Shown: one piece after another, positions 32,989-42,289 of the stretch
Layout: every line of letters begins with the position of its first letter
How positions within the stretch are numbered: the first letter of the stretch is position 1
Source of the DNA: an uncultured Anaerolineae bacterium
Lineage (GTDB): Bacteria; Chloroflexota; Anaerolineae; Anaerolineales; Villigracilaceae
Direction of reading: 5' to 3'
Length of the DNA stretch: 50,774 bases
Assembly (NCBI GenBank): GCA_903838415.1
Contig: CAILYI010000137.1
Span: 1-50,774 of the forward strand
Program-made: the position numbers and the translations under genes
Notes under the pieces: generated by a model
What the model was told of the DNA's origin: nothing
Databases searched by the model: none
The model's input: only the letters and a program-made list of their open reading frames with translations

Positions 32989-35223
32989 TTACTGCGGCGG
33001 GGTGGCTGTGATCGGCGGGGTGGGCGTGCGGGTGATGCCGATGTTGGATTCCCACCAGTAGGGACTGCGCGGTTGACCGTAGAAATAGGTCTCAATCACG
33101 CGTTTGAACATGGGGGCGCCATAGGCGGAACCTTCACCGGCGTTTTCGACGATGACCGCAATGGCGATATCGGGCACGCCAGGGATTTGGGCGTCGCTGT
33201 ATCCGGCGAACCAGGCGTGCGGTGAGCCAGGGATGTTTGATTCGGCGGTGCCGGTCTTGCCGTAGATCGGAATATCCAGGTTCAGGAAGCGGTTGTAGGC
33301 GGTGCCGCGTGGGTTGCGGATGACGGACAGCATGGCGGTGCGTAAAGCGTTCAGCGTCTCGGGTTTCATGGGCAGGACGCCGCGCGATTCGGGTTTGAAG
33401 GTGGAGCTTTCCACGCCGCTGCCATCGATGATTTTTTCAACAATCTGCGGGCGGTAGAGCGTGCCGCCGTTGCCGATGGCGGCCATGAAGTTGGCAACCT
33501 GCAGGGGCGTGACGAGCACGTCGCCCTGACCGATGGCCTGGTTGGTGGCGTCGATCAGGCTGGGCGGGTTTACGATGGTGCCGGTGGCTTCATCCACCTG
33601 GCCGATGCCGGTTGCCGAACTCAGCCCGAAGCCGCGCGCCATATCCGCAATGGCCGTGACGCGGCCCTGGTTGTACAGGTCAACGCCGATGTGCCAGAAA
33701 TACGGGTTGCAGGAGCGCATCAACGCGCCGGTCAGGTCGAGCTGGCCGGAGGGCCTGGTTTTGCCCTCGCCAGTCAGGCGAAATTCTTCTTGAAAGTGAT
33801 CCCAGGTCCAGTCGTGCAGCACGCGGTCGGGGAGTTCAGTGAAGTCGTAGCCGCACTGGTACTTGGTTTCAGGAGTGTAGGTGCCGCTTTCGAGCGCCGC
33901 CGAGAAGGTGATGACCTTGAAGACCGAGCCGAGCGGATATTGTCCCTGCACGGCGCGGTCGAGCAGCGGGGTGTTTGGACTGTTCAGGATGTCGCCGAGG
34001 GCATAGCCGCTGTTGGCGTTGTTCGGATCGAAGAGATTCGGGTCGTATTTGGGCGAGGAAGCCATCGCCAGGATGCGCCCGGTATCACGCTCAATGACGA
34101 CGATCGAGCCGCGGAAGCCGGTAATCGCTTTCTGAGTCTGGACTTGCAGGTTTTCGTCGATGGTCAGGTAAATGGAGGAGGCTGGTTGGGAATCCGATTT
34201 GCCCAGGCTGGTGATGACCTTGCCATCCTTGCCGACGACATAGAGCGTGCCGCCGGTCTTGCCGGAAAGGTACTGCTCACCCCATTTTTCGATGCCGGTT
34301 TGCCCCACGCGCGCCGCGGGCGAATAGCCGTTGCGAATGTACAGGCCGAGTTGTTCCTTGGGAACCGGTGAAACGTAACCGACGGTTTGCGGCGCAATTC
34401 CGCCCTGATAATAGAAACGCGAGTTGTACTGGGTCATCACCAGTCCGCCCAGGCCGGAAAGCAGGCTGTAGCGGTGGTTGACATCCGCCAGCAGGGATTC
34501 GCCGATCGGGACGTACCAATCGGTGCCGCGCTGCTCGTCATACAGGGCAGTCACCGCGCCGGGGTACAGGCCGGTCAGTAGGCTCAATTCACCCACCAGC
34601 GCGGATTCCCCATCCGGGCTGATCTGCGCCGGGATGACGCCCAGGGCCATCACGTCAGTTTGGGCAACGAGCGCCTGATTGTTCCGGTCATAGATGATGC
34701 CGCGCGTGGGCAGGCTGAAATCCATCGACAGGTAATTGCCATCTTTCAACTCCGGCATCACCATGCCATCATTCCAGACGATTTTCCATTGGCCGCCCTC
34801 CATGGTGAGATTGGCGGTCATATCACGGATCAGGTCACCCACCAGGCGGGTTTTGAAGGTGACGCGATAGCCAAGTTGGGCGGAACTGGGGGTGTAGCTG
34901 CTGGGGAAAACTTCGTAGGAGAGTTCCTTTAAGGTGAGCGAATCCATGGCCGCGCTGTAGCGTTTGCTGAAATCATCCAGGCTGATTGCGCCCTGACTGG
35001 CCTGCGCGAGCATCGGATACATGGAAGCATAATCATCTTTTTGCCAGGCATCCAGAAAGGCGCGCATAGCGCTCTCCGGGTTGGATTCAGGCGGTTTGGT
35101 GATGCTGACGGCTGGCGCCGGGAGGTTGGTGCTGCTGGCCGGGCTGCCAGGTCCGTCTGGCGCGCCACACCCGGAAAGGACCGCCAGGAGGATGACAATA
35201 TTCAGTAATCGATAAAGTTTCAT
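32989..35223 (-). CDS. Lipoprotein penicillin-binding transpeptidase (class B, MecA_N type)
   Basis: This 744-residue protein has a signal peptide with lipobox LSGC (Cys19). An NTF2-like MecA_N domain (about 48-160), a PBP dimerisation domain (about 165-340) and a transpeptidase domain (about 360-715) follow. Active-site motifs are complete: Ser433-Val-Phe-Lys436, Ser504-Cys-Asn506 and Lys656-Thr-Gly658. It cross-links peptidoglycan outside the membrane. The MecA_N layout matches low-affinity PBP2a/PBP3-like enzymes. Using a lipid anchor rather than an N-terminal TM helix is unusual. A Pro/Thr-rich tail ends the protein. The start has an AAGGTG Shine-Dalgarno; maf lies 15 nt upstream on the same strand. 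Confidence 0.92.
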   Translation of the reverse strand: MKLYRLLNIVILLAVLSGCGAPDGPGSPASSTNLPAPAVSITKPPESNPESAMRAFLDAWQKDDYASMYPMLAQASQGAISLDDFSKRYSAAMDSLTLKELSYEVFPSSYTPSSAQLGYRVTFKTRLVGDLIRDMTANLTMEGGQWKIVWNDGMVMPELKDGNYLSMDFSLPTRGIIYDRNNQALVAQTDVMALGVIPAQISPDGESALVGELSLLTGLYPGAVTALYDEQRGTDWYVPIGESLLADVNHRYSLLSGLGGLVMTQYNSRFYYQGGIAPQTVGYVSPVPKEQLGLYIRNGYSPAARVGQTGIEKWGEQYLSGKTGGTLYVVGKDGKVITSLGKSDSQPASSIYLTIDENLQVQTQKAITGFRGSIVVIERDTGRILAMASSPKYDPNLFDPNNANSGYALGDILNSPNTPLLDRAVQGQYPLGSVFKVITFSAALESGTYTPETKYQCGYDFTELPDRVLHDWTWDHFQEEFRLTGEGKTRPSGQLDLTGALMRSCNPYFWHIGVDLYNQGRVTAIADMARGFGLSSATGIGQVDEATGTIVNPPSLIDATNQAIGQGDVLVTPLQVANFMAAIGNGGTLYRPQIVEKIIDGSGVESSTFKPESRGVLPMKPETLNALRTAMLSVIRNPRGTAYNRFLNLDIPIYGKTGTAESNIPGSPHAWFAGYSDAQIPGVPDIAIAVIVENAGEGSAYGAPMFKRVIETYFYGQPRSPYWWESNIGITRTPTPPITATPPQ

Positions 35224-35238
35224 TGGTTCACCTTATTG

Positions 35239-35910
35239 CTATTGCTCAGTCGCGCTGCGCAAGATCAAATGGAATATGGGGCATTGGTATTGAATGGCAG
35301 TCTGGCAGTTTCCGGCCAGATCTGCGCTGGGCGCAATGCCTGCCTGCCGCAGTAACATGCTGAGACTGCACAACGGCAGTCCCATGACGGAGGCGTAACA
35401 ACCTTCCATGCTGGCAACAGGCTGAAAATCGGGGTTTTGGATGCCATAAGCACCGGCTTTGTCCATCGGGTCGCCGGTTGCGATGTAGCGTTCAATTTCA
35501 GCATCGCTGTAAGCGCGCATCGGCACATCGGTGATGGTCACATCCGTCCAGTAATTCCCGTCGCTGGCGCGCAGAACGGCGACTCCTGTATAGACCTGAT
35601 GGGTGCGTCCGCGTAAACGTATCAGCATCTGGCGGGCTTCATCCGCGCTGGCGGGTTTGCCCAGCACTTCGCCATCAATGATGACGGCGGTGTCTGAGCC
35701 GATGATGACGTGTTCAGCGCGGGCGCGCATCAGGACGGCCCGCGCTTTTTGCTCGGACAAGCGCCGCACATAATCGGCGGGCAATTCGCCCGGCAGAAGG
35801 GTTTCATCCACATTCGACACGTCCGCGTCGAACATCCAGCCGCCCAGGGCCAAAAGCTGCCTGCGGCGCGGGGAATTGGAGGCAAGTAAAAGGGAAGGTT
35901 TCGTGTTCAT
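35239..35910 (-). CDS. maf: Maf-family nucleoside-triphosphate pyrophosphatase
   Basis: This house-cleaning enzyme hydrolyses non-canonical or dTTP/UTP-type nucleotides. It has 223 residues from the ATG at 35910, with an alternative ATG two codons upstream. ASNSPRRRQLLALGG is the hallmark N-terminus. VDETLLP, IIGSDTAVII with the catalytic Asp, DKAGAYGIQ and YASVMGLPL follow in the Maf order. It precedes the PBP gene by 15 nt; maf beside cell-wall or division genes is common. A TAGAAT hexamer lies 9 nt before the upstream ATG. Confidence 0.93.
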   Translation of the reverse strand: MNTKPSLLLASNSPRRRQLLALGGWMFDADVSNVDETLLPGELPADYVRRLSEQKARAVLMRARAEHVIIGSDTAVIIDGEVLGKPASADEARQMLIRLRGRTHQVYTGVAVLRASDGNYWTDVTITDVPMRAYSDAEIERYIATGDPMDKAGAYGIQNPDFQPVASMEGCYASVMGLPLCSLSMLLRQAGIAPSADLAGNCQTAIQYQCPIFHLILRSATEQ

Positions 35911-35916
35911 GGTCAT

Positions 35917-36531
35917 CAGGTTAAGATTCTAACACAGCCGCGCAACCCCTTTTATCCATTTATCATTTTGAGCCAACGAAAGATCAGCCAAGAGTAACGC
36001 GAATGGACGCGAAAACTTCGAGAAAATTCGCGCTACTCTATTGGCAAAACGGTTTCGGAGAAAAACTGCACGCATGGAACTCCGGTGCGCGGATATAGGA
36101 TGACTATAGGATGAGCGTAAGACGAACGAAGGGCGAGCTGCATTGGTATGTTCTCGGGCAAAGATTTTCAGCCAAGACCGGGAGATTTATGAAAGTTGCC
36201 GCGCCTTTCTCTGGATAGTTCTATCCAATCGTTGTAAAATGGTTAAGTGGATTTGCATAGACAACCACCCGTGGGCAGCGTATTTCCATATGCCTTTCTT
36301 TAGTCGGTTTTTTTACCGCCACCCCTCTGCAATTCGAGGGGCCAAGAGAGACCCAAGAACGCCAAGTTTTTTAGAAAAACGCGTTTGTATGTCCAAAGCC
36401 ACTCCAGAACGAGCGTAGAAACAAAGAACCTTGGCGACTTGGCGCTTTTCTTGGTGAGCTTGGCGATAAAGATTTTGACTTTAAGAAAAGCGTGCGTGTT
36501 TCCCTAATTGTTTTACCAAAAGGAGAAGCGA
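35917..36531. other. 615-nt intergenic region without a supported gene
   Basis: The divergent gap between maf and xpt holds an inverted repeat (35991-36039) and an 11-bp tandem duplication, TATAGGATGAC/TATAGGATGAG (36094-36115). A second imperfect palindrome is built from CTTGGCG words: CCAAG...CGCCAAG near 36340-36366 faces CTTGGCG-ACTTGGCG near 36431-36455. Open frames here have no coding character. No purine riboswitch aptamer was recognised ahead of xpt. Confidence 0.7.
35991..36039. repeat. Intergenic inverted repeat with GCGAA units
   Basis: AGAGTAACGCGAA (35991-36003) pairs with TTCGCGCTACTCT (36027-36039) with one mismatch. The stem extends outward (GCCA/TTGGC) after a 2-nt bulge. 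The inner part repeats GCGAATGGAC/GCGAA. Same style as the other tandem-unit palindromes in the window. Confidence 0.75.
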
Positions 36532-37104
36532 GTGAAAGAACTCAAAGAGAAAATCTTAAAAGAAGGAAAAGTTATCGGTAACGGTATTCTCAAGGTCGAT
36601 AGTTTCATCAATCACCAGGTTGACCCAATGCTGATGGATATCTGTGGGCGTGAATTCGCGCGTCGTTTTGCAGGCGTCCATGCCACCAAAGTGCTGACCG
36701 CCGAAATCTCAGGGATTGCCCCGGCGCTCACCACCGCCATTCACCTCGGTTTGCCGGTGGTGTATGCGCGCAAAACCAAACCCGTCACCATGCCCGACCA
36801 GGTTTACCTGACGCTTGCGCCCTCGCATACCAAGGGCCGCATGGTGGAACTGATCATTTCTCCGGAGCATTTGCAAAAAGGTGAGCGTGTCCTGATTATC
36901 GACGATTTCCTGGCATCCGGCGCCACCATCCTCGGGCTGGTTCGCCTGGCTGAAACCGCCGGGGCGGAAATTGTCGGCATTGGCGCCTTGATTGAAAAGA
37001 ACTTCGAGGGTGGGCGCGCCGCCTTGCAAAAATTGAACGTGCAAGTAGAAGCGCTGGCCATCATTTCCTCCTTGGATAATGACACCATCACATTCGCGGA
37101 ATAG
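36532..37104 (+). CDS. xpt: Xanthine phosphoribosyltransferase
   Basis: This enzyme salvages xanthine with PRPP to XMP. The GTG at 36532 follows an AAGGAGAAGCGA Shine-Dalgarno and gives 190 residues, matching the Bacillus Xpt N-terminus (LKEKILKEG...[17 protein letters not shown]). [26 protein letters not shown] is typical. The PRPP loop is [16 protein letters not shown]. Its product XMP is the substrate of GuaA, encoded 47 nt downstream, so the pair makes GMP from xanthine. Confidence 0.94.
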   Translation: MKELKEKILKEGKVIGNGILKVDSFINHQVDPMLMDICGREFARRFAGVHATKVLTAEISGIAPALTTAIHLGLPVVYARKTKPVTMPDQVYLTLAPSHTKGRMVELIISPEHLQKGERVLIIDDFLASGATILGLVRLAETAGAEIVGIGALIEKNFEGGRAALQKLNVQVEALAIISSLDNDTITFAE

Positions 37105-37132
37105 AAGGGGCGACCGATTGGGTCGCTCCTTC
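37104..37132 (+). terminator. Intercistronic hairpin between xpt and guaA
   Basis: GAAGGGGCGACC (37104-37115) pairs with GGTCGCTCCTTC (37121-37132), with one G-U pair and a 5-nt loop. No T-run follows, so it is more likely an mRNA-stability or partial-attenuation element than a full terminator. It begins at the xpt stop codon. Confidence 0.55.
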
Positions 37133-37151
37133 CACAAAATACAGGTCAACA

Positions 37152-38690
37152 ATGCCCAATTCCATCGCCATCCTCGATTTTGGTTCCCAATATGCCCAAC
37201 TGATTGCGCGCCGCGTGCGCGAAGCGCATGTCTACTGCGAGCTGTTTCCCTGGGACGCGCCACAGGAAAAGATTCTCGCCATTCATCCACAGGCTTTCAT
37301 CCTGTCTGGCGGGCCGAATTCGGTCTATGAGCCGGGCGCGCCGACCATTCAGCCCTTTATCCTTGACTCAAAGCTGCCCATCCTGGGAATTTGTTATGGT
37401 ATGCAGGCCCTGACGCATGCCCTGGGGGGACAGGTCGATCCGTCTGCTCAGCGTGAGTATGGTCAGGCCGAAATCCAGCCGCTGATGCCGGGCACCATGC
37501 TGGACGATATTTCCAAAGTCTGGATGTCGCACGGTGACAGAATCACGCAACTTCCGCCGGGTTTTGTGGCCCTTGCGAAGAGTAATAACAGCCCGGTGGC
37601 GGCGATGGGCGATTTCTCACGCAAATATTTTGCCCTGCAATTCCACCCTGAAGTCAACCATACCCCCGGAGGGGCGGCGTTGATCGAGCATTTCGTGGTT
37701 GATATTTGCGGTCTGCGCCCGGATTGGACGCCGCAGTCGATCATTTACCAGTCGATTGAGCGCATCCGCCAACAGGTGGGGAAAAACCGGGTGCTGGCGG
37801 CGGTCTCCGGCGGCGTGGACTCGTCCGTCGCGGCGGCGCTGGTACATCGCGCGATTGGCGATCAACTGGTGGCGGTTTTTGTCGATACCGGCTTGCTGCG
37901 GAAAAACGAGCCCGAGCAGGTGGTGATCGCCTTCCGCGAGATGTTGGGTGTGGAATTGGTGGCGTTCAACGCCGCGGATGAGTATTTCGCGGCGCTGCAG
38001 GGTGAAACCGACCCGGAGAAAAAGCGCAAAATCGTCGGGGAGAAGTTTATTCGCATCTTTGAGCAGCAGGCTAAAAGCCTCGGACAGCCCCAATTCCTGG
38101 TGCAGGGCACCATTTATCCCGATGTGGTTGAGTCGTCCGCGCCGGATCGCAATAAGGCTGAAAAAATCAAAACGCATCATAACGTGGGCGGACTGCCGGA
38201 CGATATGACTTTCACGCTGGTTGAGCCGCTGCGCTATCTATTCAAAGACGAGGTGCGGGCGGTGGGAGAAGCGCTTGGGCTGCCGCTGGAGATGGTTTGG
38301 CGGCAGCCGTTCCCGGGGCCGGGGTTGACGGTGCGCTGCCTGGGCGAGGTCACGCCCGAAAGGGCTGAGCGTTTGCGCGCCGCGGATGCCATCCTGATCG
38401 AAGAGTTATCCGCCGCGGGCCTGTTGGGAAAAGGCGCGGGGACGAGTCAGGCCTTTGCGGTGCTTTTGCCGGTGCGTTCGGTGGGCGTGATGGGTGACCA
38501 GCGCACGTATCAGGAAGCCTGCGCCATCCGCGCGGTGCTGACGGACGATTTTATGACGGCCGATTGGGTGCGCCTGCCGTATGAGCTGCTGGCCAAGGTC
38601 TCCACGCGGATTGTGAACGAGGTGCGCGGCATCAACCGCGTAGTCTACGATATCACCAGCAAACCGCCCGCGACCATTGAGTGGGAATAG
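37152..38690 (+). CDS. guaA: GMP synthase (glutamine-hydrolysing)
   Basis: This enzyme converts XMP to GMP using ATP and glutamine. It has 512 residues, full length. The glutaminase domain has Cys81 (GICYG), His165 and Glu167 (FHPEV). The ATP pyrophosphatase domain has SGGVDSS (219-225). The C-terminal dimerisation domain ends [18 protein letters not shown], the usual GuaA terminus. The Shine-Dalgarno is weak (AGGTCA). It is cotranscribed with or closely follows xpt. Confidence 0.97.
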   Translation: MPNSIAILDFGSQYAQLIARRVREAHVYCELFPWDAPQEKILAIHPQAFILSGGPNSVYEPGAPTIQPFILDSKLPILGICYGMQALTHALGGQVDPSAQREYGQAEIQPLMPGTMLDDISKVWMSHGDRITQLPPGFVALAKSNNSPVAAMGDFSRKYFALQFHPEVNHTPGGAALIEHFVVDICGLRPDWTPQSIIYQSIERIRQQVGKNRVLAAVSGGVDSSVAAALVHRAIGDQLVAVFVDTGLLRKNEPEQVVIAFREMLGVELVAFNAADEYFAALQGETDPEKKRKIVGEKFIRIFEQQAKSLGQPQFLVQGTIYPDVVESSAPDRNKAEKIKTHHNVGGLPDDMTFTLVEPLRYLFKDEVRAVGEALGLPLEMVWRQPFPGPGLTVRCLGEVTPERAERLRAADAILIEELSAAGLLGKGAGTSQAFAVLLPVRSVGVMGDQRTYQEACAIRAVLTDDFMTADWVRLPYELLAKVSTRIVNEVRGINRVVYDITSKPPATIEWE

Positions 38691-38705
38691 TGTGAGTTGC
38701 TACTA

Positions 38706-38799
38706 CAAAAACCTTTTTAACCACGATGGACACAAGGACACAAGGTAGCACGAAGGAAAGGCTTTTAGGATTTTCTTTTGTGCTACCTTCTTTTTGTGG
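38706..38799. repeat. Intergenic palindrome with GGACACAA units
   Basis: The left half carries tandem GGACACAA GGACACAA GG. The core AAGGTAGCAC (38742-38751) pairs perfectly with GTGCTACCTT (38780-38789), and CCAC/GTGG closes the outside. It lies just downstream of guaA. It belongs to the dispersed self-complementary intergenic sequences seen in many Chloroflexi and cyanobacteria (recalled, not searched). Confidence 0.7.
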
Positions 38800-38837
38800 C
38801 GAGCGAAATTATTTGGTGCTCATATTGGCGGAGTTAC

Positions 38838-38910
38838 TCACCACAGATAAATGTAGATGAAAGCGGATTTTTTTAATATCTTCGTTCATCTGTGTTTATC
38901 TGTGGTGTGA
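38838..38910. repeat. Intergenic palindrome with CACAGAT units
   Basis: The left arm 38838-38861 and right arm 38885-38910 share TCAC, CACAGATAAA and AGATGAA in complementary order, with a 2-nt insertion and two mismatches. The spacer is a T-rich tract. The CACAGATAAACACAGATGAA type of word is a widely dispersed bacterial intergenic repeat. Confidence 0.75.
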
Positions 38911-38964
38911 TTAAGTTTTTTAGCTACGGATGAGCGCGGATTAGTAAACACCAGCGCACAACAC

Positions 38965-39030
38965 CTGCCCTGGCGGGTGGTGCCAGGGAGAACGCCACAC
39001 TTGCCCAGGATGCAAGTGCTGGGGAGAAAA
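38965..39030 (+). other. Two tandem similar hairpins in a 540-nt gene-free gap
   Basis: The gap 38691-39233 has no supported gene. Two 30-nt units, 38965-38994 and 39001-39030, are 19/30 identical at 36-nt spacing. Each folds: CCCTGGC/GCCAGGG (38968-38974 with 38982-38988) and CACTTGC/GCAAGTG (38998-39004 with 39012-39018). Each ends in GGGAGAA. GCGCGC/GCGCGC (39045-39059) forms a third small stem. This could be a structured leader or small RNA ahead of the membrane protein gene; no known class was recognised. Confidence 0.45.
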
Positions 39031-39233
39031 CCTGTATAAACTTCGCGCGCTTGGCGCGCCTTCACGGTTCGTTTTCTCTTTGTCTCGACATGCTCGACAA
39101 CCGTTCCGGTTTGTCCGGGTCAGGTTGTGAAACTTATTCTCATCTCTGGCGTAGACTTAAAGAGCGACTAATATTGGTTTGCCCCCAAGGTGCGGGGGGC
39201 GGAGTGCTGGCTCTGCAAGACAAGGAGAATGGT

Positions 39234-40265
39234 ATGAACATCAAAGTTGATATTGGTAAAATTTTAACCAAGGCCTGGCAAATTACCTGGAAGTTCAAGG
39301 TTTTGTGGATTTTCGGTATCCTGGCCGGATGCGGCGGCGCAAATAGCAACCGCTTTAACTATAACGGTGGCAGTAACAGTGGCGGAGGCGGCAGCGGTGG
39401 GAGTAATGGTCAGATGCCCGAATTCTTCCGCCAGTTCCAGAACATGCAGCCGGAACAGGTCTTCCGGAATGTTTGGGGCCAATATATGGCCATCATTGCG
39501 GGCGTTCTGCTGATTCTGTGCGTGCTGTGGGTGGTGTTTTATTTCCTGGGCGTGATGGGCAAAATCGGCCTGATTAAAGGCGTGGGCAAAGCCGATGGCG
39601 GCGCCGAGTCGATGCGCTTTGGCGAAATTTGGACGGAGAGCATGCCCTACTTCTGGCGCATGTTTGGTTTGAACCTGATCATCAGCCTGCCGTTCTTCCT
39701 GCTGGTTGTGATCCTGATTGGCGGGCTGGCTCTGGCCGGTTTCACCGCTTACGGTAGCGGCGTATCGGGCGGTGGGCTGGCGGCGGTCTTCATCGGGTTG
39801 GGCGGCATCTTTTTTGCGGTGATTTGCGTGGTCTCGATCCTTTCACTGATTATTGGCATGCTTGCCGAACAGGCGCAGAACGCCATCGTGCTCGAAAATC
39901 TTGGCATCCTGGCTGGTTTCAGCCGCGGCTGGCAGGTTCTGAAAGCCAATGTCCTGACCGTGATTGTGATGGCGATCATCCTGGGAATTATCGGCGGGAT
40001 CATCGGCCTGGTCATCGCGATTCCCATCCTGTTGATCGCCGTTCCGACGGTGATTAGTGTGGTTGCCACCCAGGCTACGAACTTCATCGTTCCTTTACTC
40101 ATAGCGGGCGGATGTTTTGTGATCTATCTGCCGGTTTTGCTGCTCTTGAGCGGCATCCTGATGACCTACACCCAATCCGTCTGGACGCTGACTTATCGCC
40201 GCATGACCGAATTGCTGGATGCTCCGGTTCTGCCGAAGACGGAAGTCGTCCCAGCCACGGAATAA
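39234..40265 (+). CDS. Polytopic membrane protein with Gly/Ser/Asn-rich loop
   Basis: This 343-residue protein starts at 39234 with an AAGGAG Shine-Dalgarno; a longer open frame to 39051 lacks support. MNIKVDIGKILTKAWQITWKFKVLWIFGIL precedes a glycine-rich loop (about 33-58) and some six or seven long hydrophobic helices (about 84-105, 155-178, 190-220, 250-285 and 290-325). The amphipathic W-K-F-K-V-LW-IFG start is typical of DUF-type Chloroflexi proteins resembling glycerophosphodiester-phosphodiesterase membrane domains. The function is unknown. Confidence 0.75.
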   Translation: MNIKVDIGKILTKAWQITWKFKVLWIFGILAGCGGANSNRFNYNGGSNSGGGGSGGSNGQMPEFFRQFQNMQPEQVFRNVWGQYMAIIAGVLLILCVLWVVFYFLGVMGKIGLIKGVGKADGGAESMRFGEIWTESMPYFWRMFGLNLIISLPFFLLVVILIGGLALAGFTAYGSGVSGGGLAAVFIGLGGIFFAVICVVSILSLIIGMLAEQAQNAIVLENLGILAGFSRGWQVLKANVLTVIVMAIILGIIGGIIGLVIAIPILLIAVPTVISVVATQATNFIVPLLIAGGCFVIYLPVLLLLSGILMTYTQSVWTLTYRRMTELLDAPVLPKTEVVPATE

Positions 40266-40280
40266 GCGCGCATTTTCTCC

Positions 40281-40324
40281 AAAGACGCGGAGTCTTGCAA
40301 AAGACTTCGCGTCTTTGTGTTTTT
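40281..40324 (+). terminator. Intrinsic terminator before the VWA/FHA gene
   Basis: AAAGACGCGGAGTCTT (40281-40296) pairs with AAGACTTCGCGTCTTT (40301-40316) with one G-U pair and a 4-nt loop, followed by GTGTTTTT. It lies 16 nt past the membrane protein gene. Confidence 0.85.
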
Positions 40325-40329
40325 AGGTT

Positions 40330-42273
40330 ATGATTCTTTTATCCGATTCCCTTAAAGGGGATTGTGAGCAACAGGAAACCCCCTTGTTCCGACTTCGCAC
40401 TCCCTGGCGTTTATTCTCACTTTTGCTCATCACAAGCCTGATTCTCCCGGTGCTCTCAGCGCGCGCCCAGGGAACGGCTTTTTCAGCTATCACGCCGCCT
40501 GATACCAGCAAGTTCCCCATTATCACAACCTTGCTGGATGCTTTTGACGATCAGGGGAATTTTCTGACCGGGCTGAATCCAGACACCGTTGCTGTGCTTG
40601 AAGACGGGCAGCAGATCAAACCAGATAAGCTGGAGCAGCTCCAGCCGCCATTGAGCTTTACCGTGGCGGTCAGTTCGGATCCGGCGCTGGCCCTGCGCGA
40701 CGCATATGGCGCATCGCGCTATGACAAGTTGATCGCCGTGCTGAATAACTGGGTCGCCGCGCGTCCCGCCGATAGCCAGGATAAGCTGGCATTGGTCTGG
40801 AATGGCGGCGTGATCGCCTCGCACCTTTCGCCGTCAGAGTGGAAAACCCGTCTGGACAGTTTTGACCCGGCCCTTCGGAATTCCACCACCAGTTTATCGG
40901 CGCTGGCTTTCGCGCTGGATGTCGCCCAGGAAACGGAGACCGGTCCGGGCGTCAAAAAATCAATCCTGCTGATTTCCGCCCATCTCAGCCGCCAGGATCA
41001 GAATGCCCTGGATGGCATGATTAACCGCGCCAAGCAGATCGGCGTCTATGTGTATGTCTGGATGACCGATTCGAACGCGTTTTTGGATAATTCCGGCGCG
41101 CAGGCCCTGCAGGATTTGGCGCTGGCGACGGGTGGCCGTTATACCGCCTTTACCGGAAGTGAGACCATCCCGGACCCGGAAGAATGGCTTTCGCCGCTGC
41201 GAAATGTGTACCAGCTAACCTACAGCTCAAACATCCGCACGGGGGGACAGCACACGCTGATGACGCAGGTCCATAGCGACAGCCTGTCCCTGGGAAGCCC
41301 GCCGGTCGATTTCTCGCTGGAAGTCCAGCCGCCCAGCGCGGCGCTGCTATCCCTGCCCATTCAAATTGTGCGTCAGAATCCCGAGAAGCCGTTTGAGATT
41401 GAAAGTTTCTTGCCGACCGAACAGGAAATTTCGATGCTGGTGGAGTTTCCCGATGGGATGTCGCGCCCGCTGACCCGCACCACCCTGTACGTCGATGGGC
41501 AAAAAGCGGGTGAGAATATCGCGGAACCGTTTAACCGCTTTAGCTGGGATTTGAGCGGATACATCGCCAGCGGCGCGCATTCTTTGCGGGTTGAAGTTGA
41601 AGATTCGCTCGGATTAAGCAGCATGAGCGCCGAAGTGCCGGTGCAGGTGACAGTCGTCCAGCCGCCGGGCGGCATTGCCGGGTTTGCGCTGCGCAATCAA
41701 GTGGCGGTGACTCTGGTGATCATGGTCCTGGCTGGTGCAGTCTTGCTGGGGATCATCTTCCTGGGCGGGCGCAAAGGCCTGGCTACGCTGGCGGAACGTC
41801 GCAGAGCGCGCGCCGCGCGGCTCGATCCGCTCACCCAGCCTGTCACGATGAAGGTGGAAGCCGCTGGAGCGTCGCGCGCCAATCCCTTCCCCTGGTTGCG
41901 GCGCAAAGCTCCGGCGCCCTTGGCTTATTTCGTCAAGCTGACTTCGGACGGCGCGCCTGCCCAGGGCGACCCAATTCCGTTGGGCGGGCATGAAATGACC
42001 TTTGGCACCGATCCCACCCAATCCACCACCGTGCTGGACGATCCTTCGCTCTCCCCACTGCATGCCCGCCTGCGGCACGACGATCAGGGTTTTCTCTTGC
42101 TCGATCAGAATTCTGTTGCCGGGACGTGGGTCGATTATGAGCCAATCTGCCGGGAAGGGCGTGTGCTCAAACATGGCGATGTGATCAACTTTGGCCAGCT
42201 GACGTATCGCTTCGTGCTGACCAAAACTCCCTCCATGCCTAAACCAACGATTACACCCAATTCCACGCATTAA
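40330..42273 (+). CDS. Membrane protein with VWA-like and cytoplasmic FHA domains
   Basis: This 647-residue protein has a signal sequence (about 28-48), an extracytoplasmic VWA-like region (about 60-290) and a beta-rich Ig-like part (about 330-445). A TM helix (about 455-477) and a C-terminal FHA domain (about 545-630) follow. The VWA MIDAS is degenerate (FTVAVSSDPAL instead of DxSxS). FHA residues SPLHARLRHD and NSVAGTWV are present, so phosphothreonine binding is plausible. A TTG at 40384 with AGGAAA upstream fits the signal peptide better than the ATG at 40330. The PP2C phosphatase 16 nt downstream suggests phospho-signalling across the membrane. Confidence 0.85.
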   Translation: MILLSDSLKGDCEQQETPLFRLRTPWRLFSLLLITSLILPVLSARAQGTAFSAITPPDTSKFPIITTLLDAFDDQGNFLTGLNPDTVAVLEDGQQIKPDKLEQLQPPLSFTVAVSSDPALALRDAYGASRYDKLIAVLNNWVAARPADSQDKLALVWNGGVIASHLSPSEWKTRLDSFDPALRNSTTSLSALAFALDVAQETETGPGVKKSILLISAHLSRQDQNALDGMINRAKQIGVYVYVWMTDSNAFLDNSGAQALQDLALATGGRYTAFTGSETIPDPEEWLSPLRNVYQLTYSSNIRTGGQHTLMTQVHSDSLSLGSPPVDFSLEVQPPSAALLSLPIQIVRQNPEKPFEIESFLPTEQEISMLVEFPDGMSRPLTRTTLYVDGQKAGENIAEPFNRFSWDLSGYIASGAHSLRVEVEDSLGLSSMSAEVPVQVTVVQPPGGIAGFALRNQVAVTLVIMVLAGAVLLGIIFLGGRKGLATLAERRRARAARLDPLTQPVTMKVEAAGASRANPFPWLRRKAPAPLAYFVKLTSDGAPAQGDPIPLGGHEMTFGTDPTQSTTVLDDPSLSPLHARLRHDDQGFLLLDQNSVAGTWVDYEPICREGRVLKHGDVINFGQLTYRFVLTKTPSMPKPTITPNSTH

Positions 42274-42289
42274 TCGGGACGATTAACGG

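Noticed and set aside
36143..36418. 91-residue frame between maf and xpt
   Set aside because: It crosses intergenic repeats, has no Shine-Dalgarno, and its composition is unlike neighbouring proteins.
36400..36531. Purine riboswitch ahead of xpt
   Set aside because: Bacillus xpt has one, but the conserved aptamer core and loop sequences were not found here.
38965..39030. Guanidine-II (mini-ykkC) or similar tandem-hairpin riboswitch
   Set aside because: The two-hairpin layout fits, but the required ACGR loops are absent.
39129..39153. ECF-sigma promoter GAAACTT ... CGTA upstream of the membrane protein
   Set aside because: The spacer is about 14 nt, shorter than usual, and the match is too short to support.
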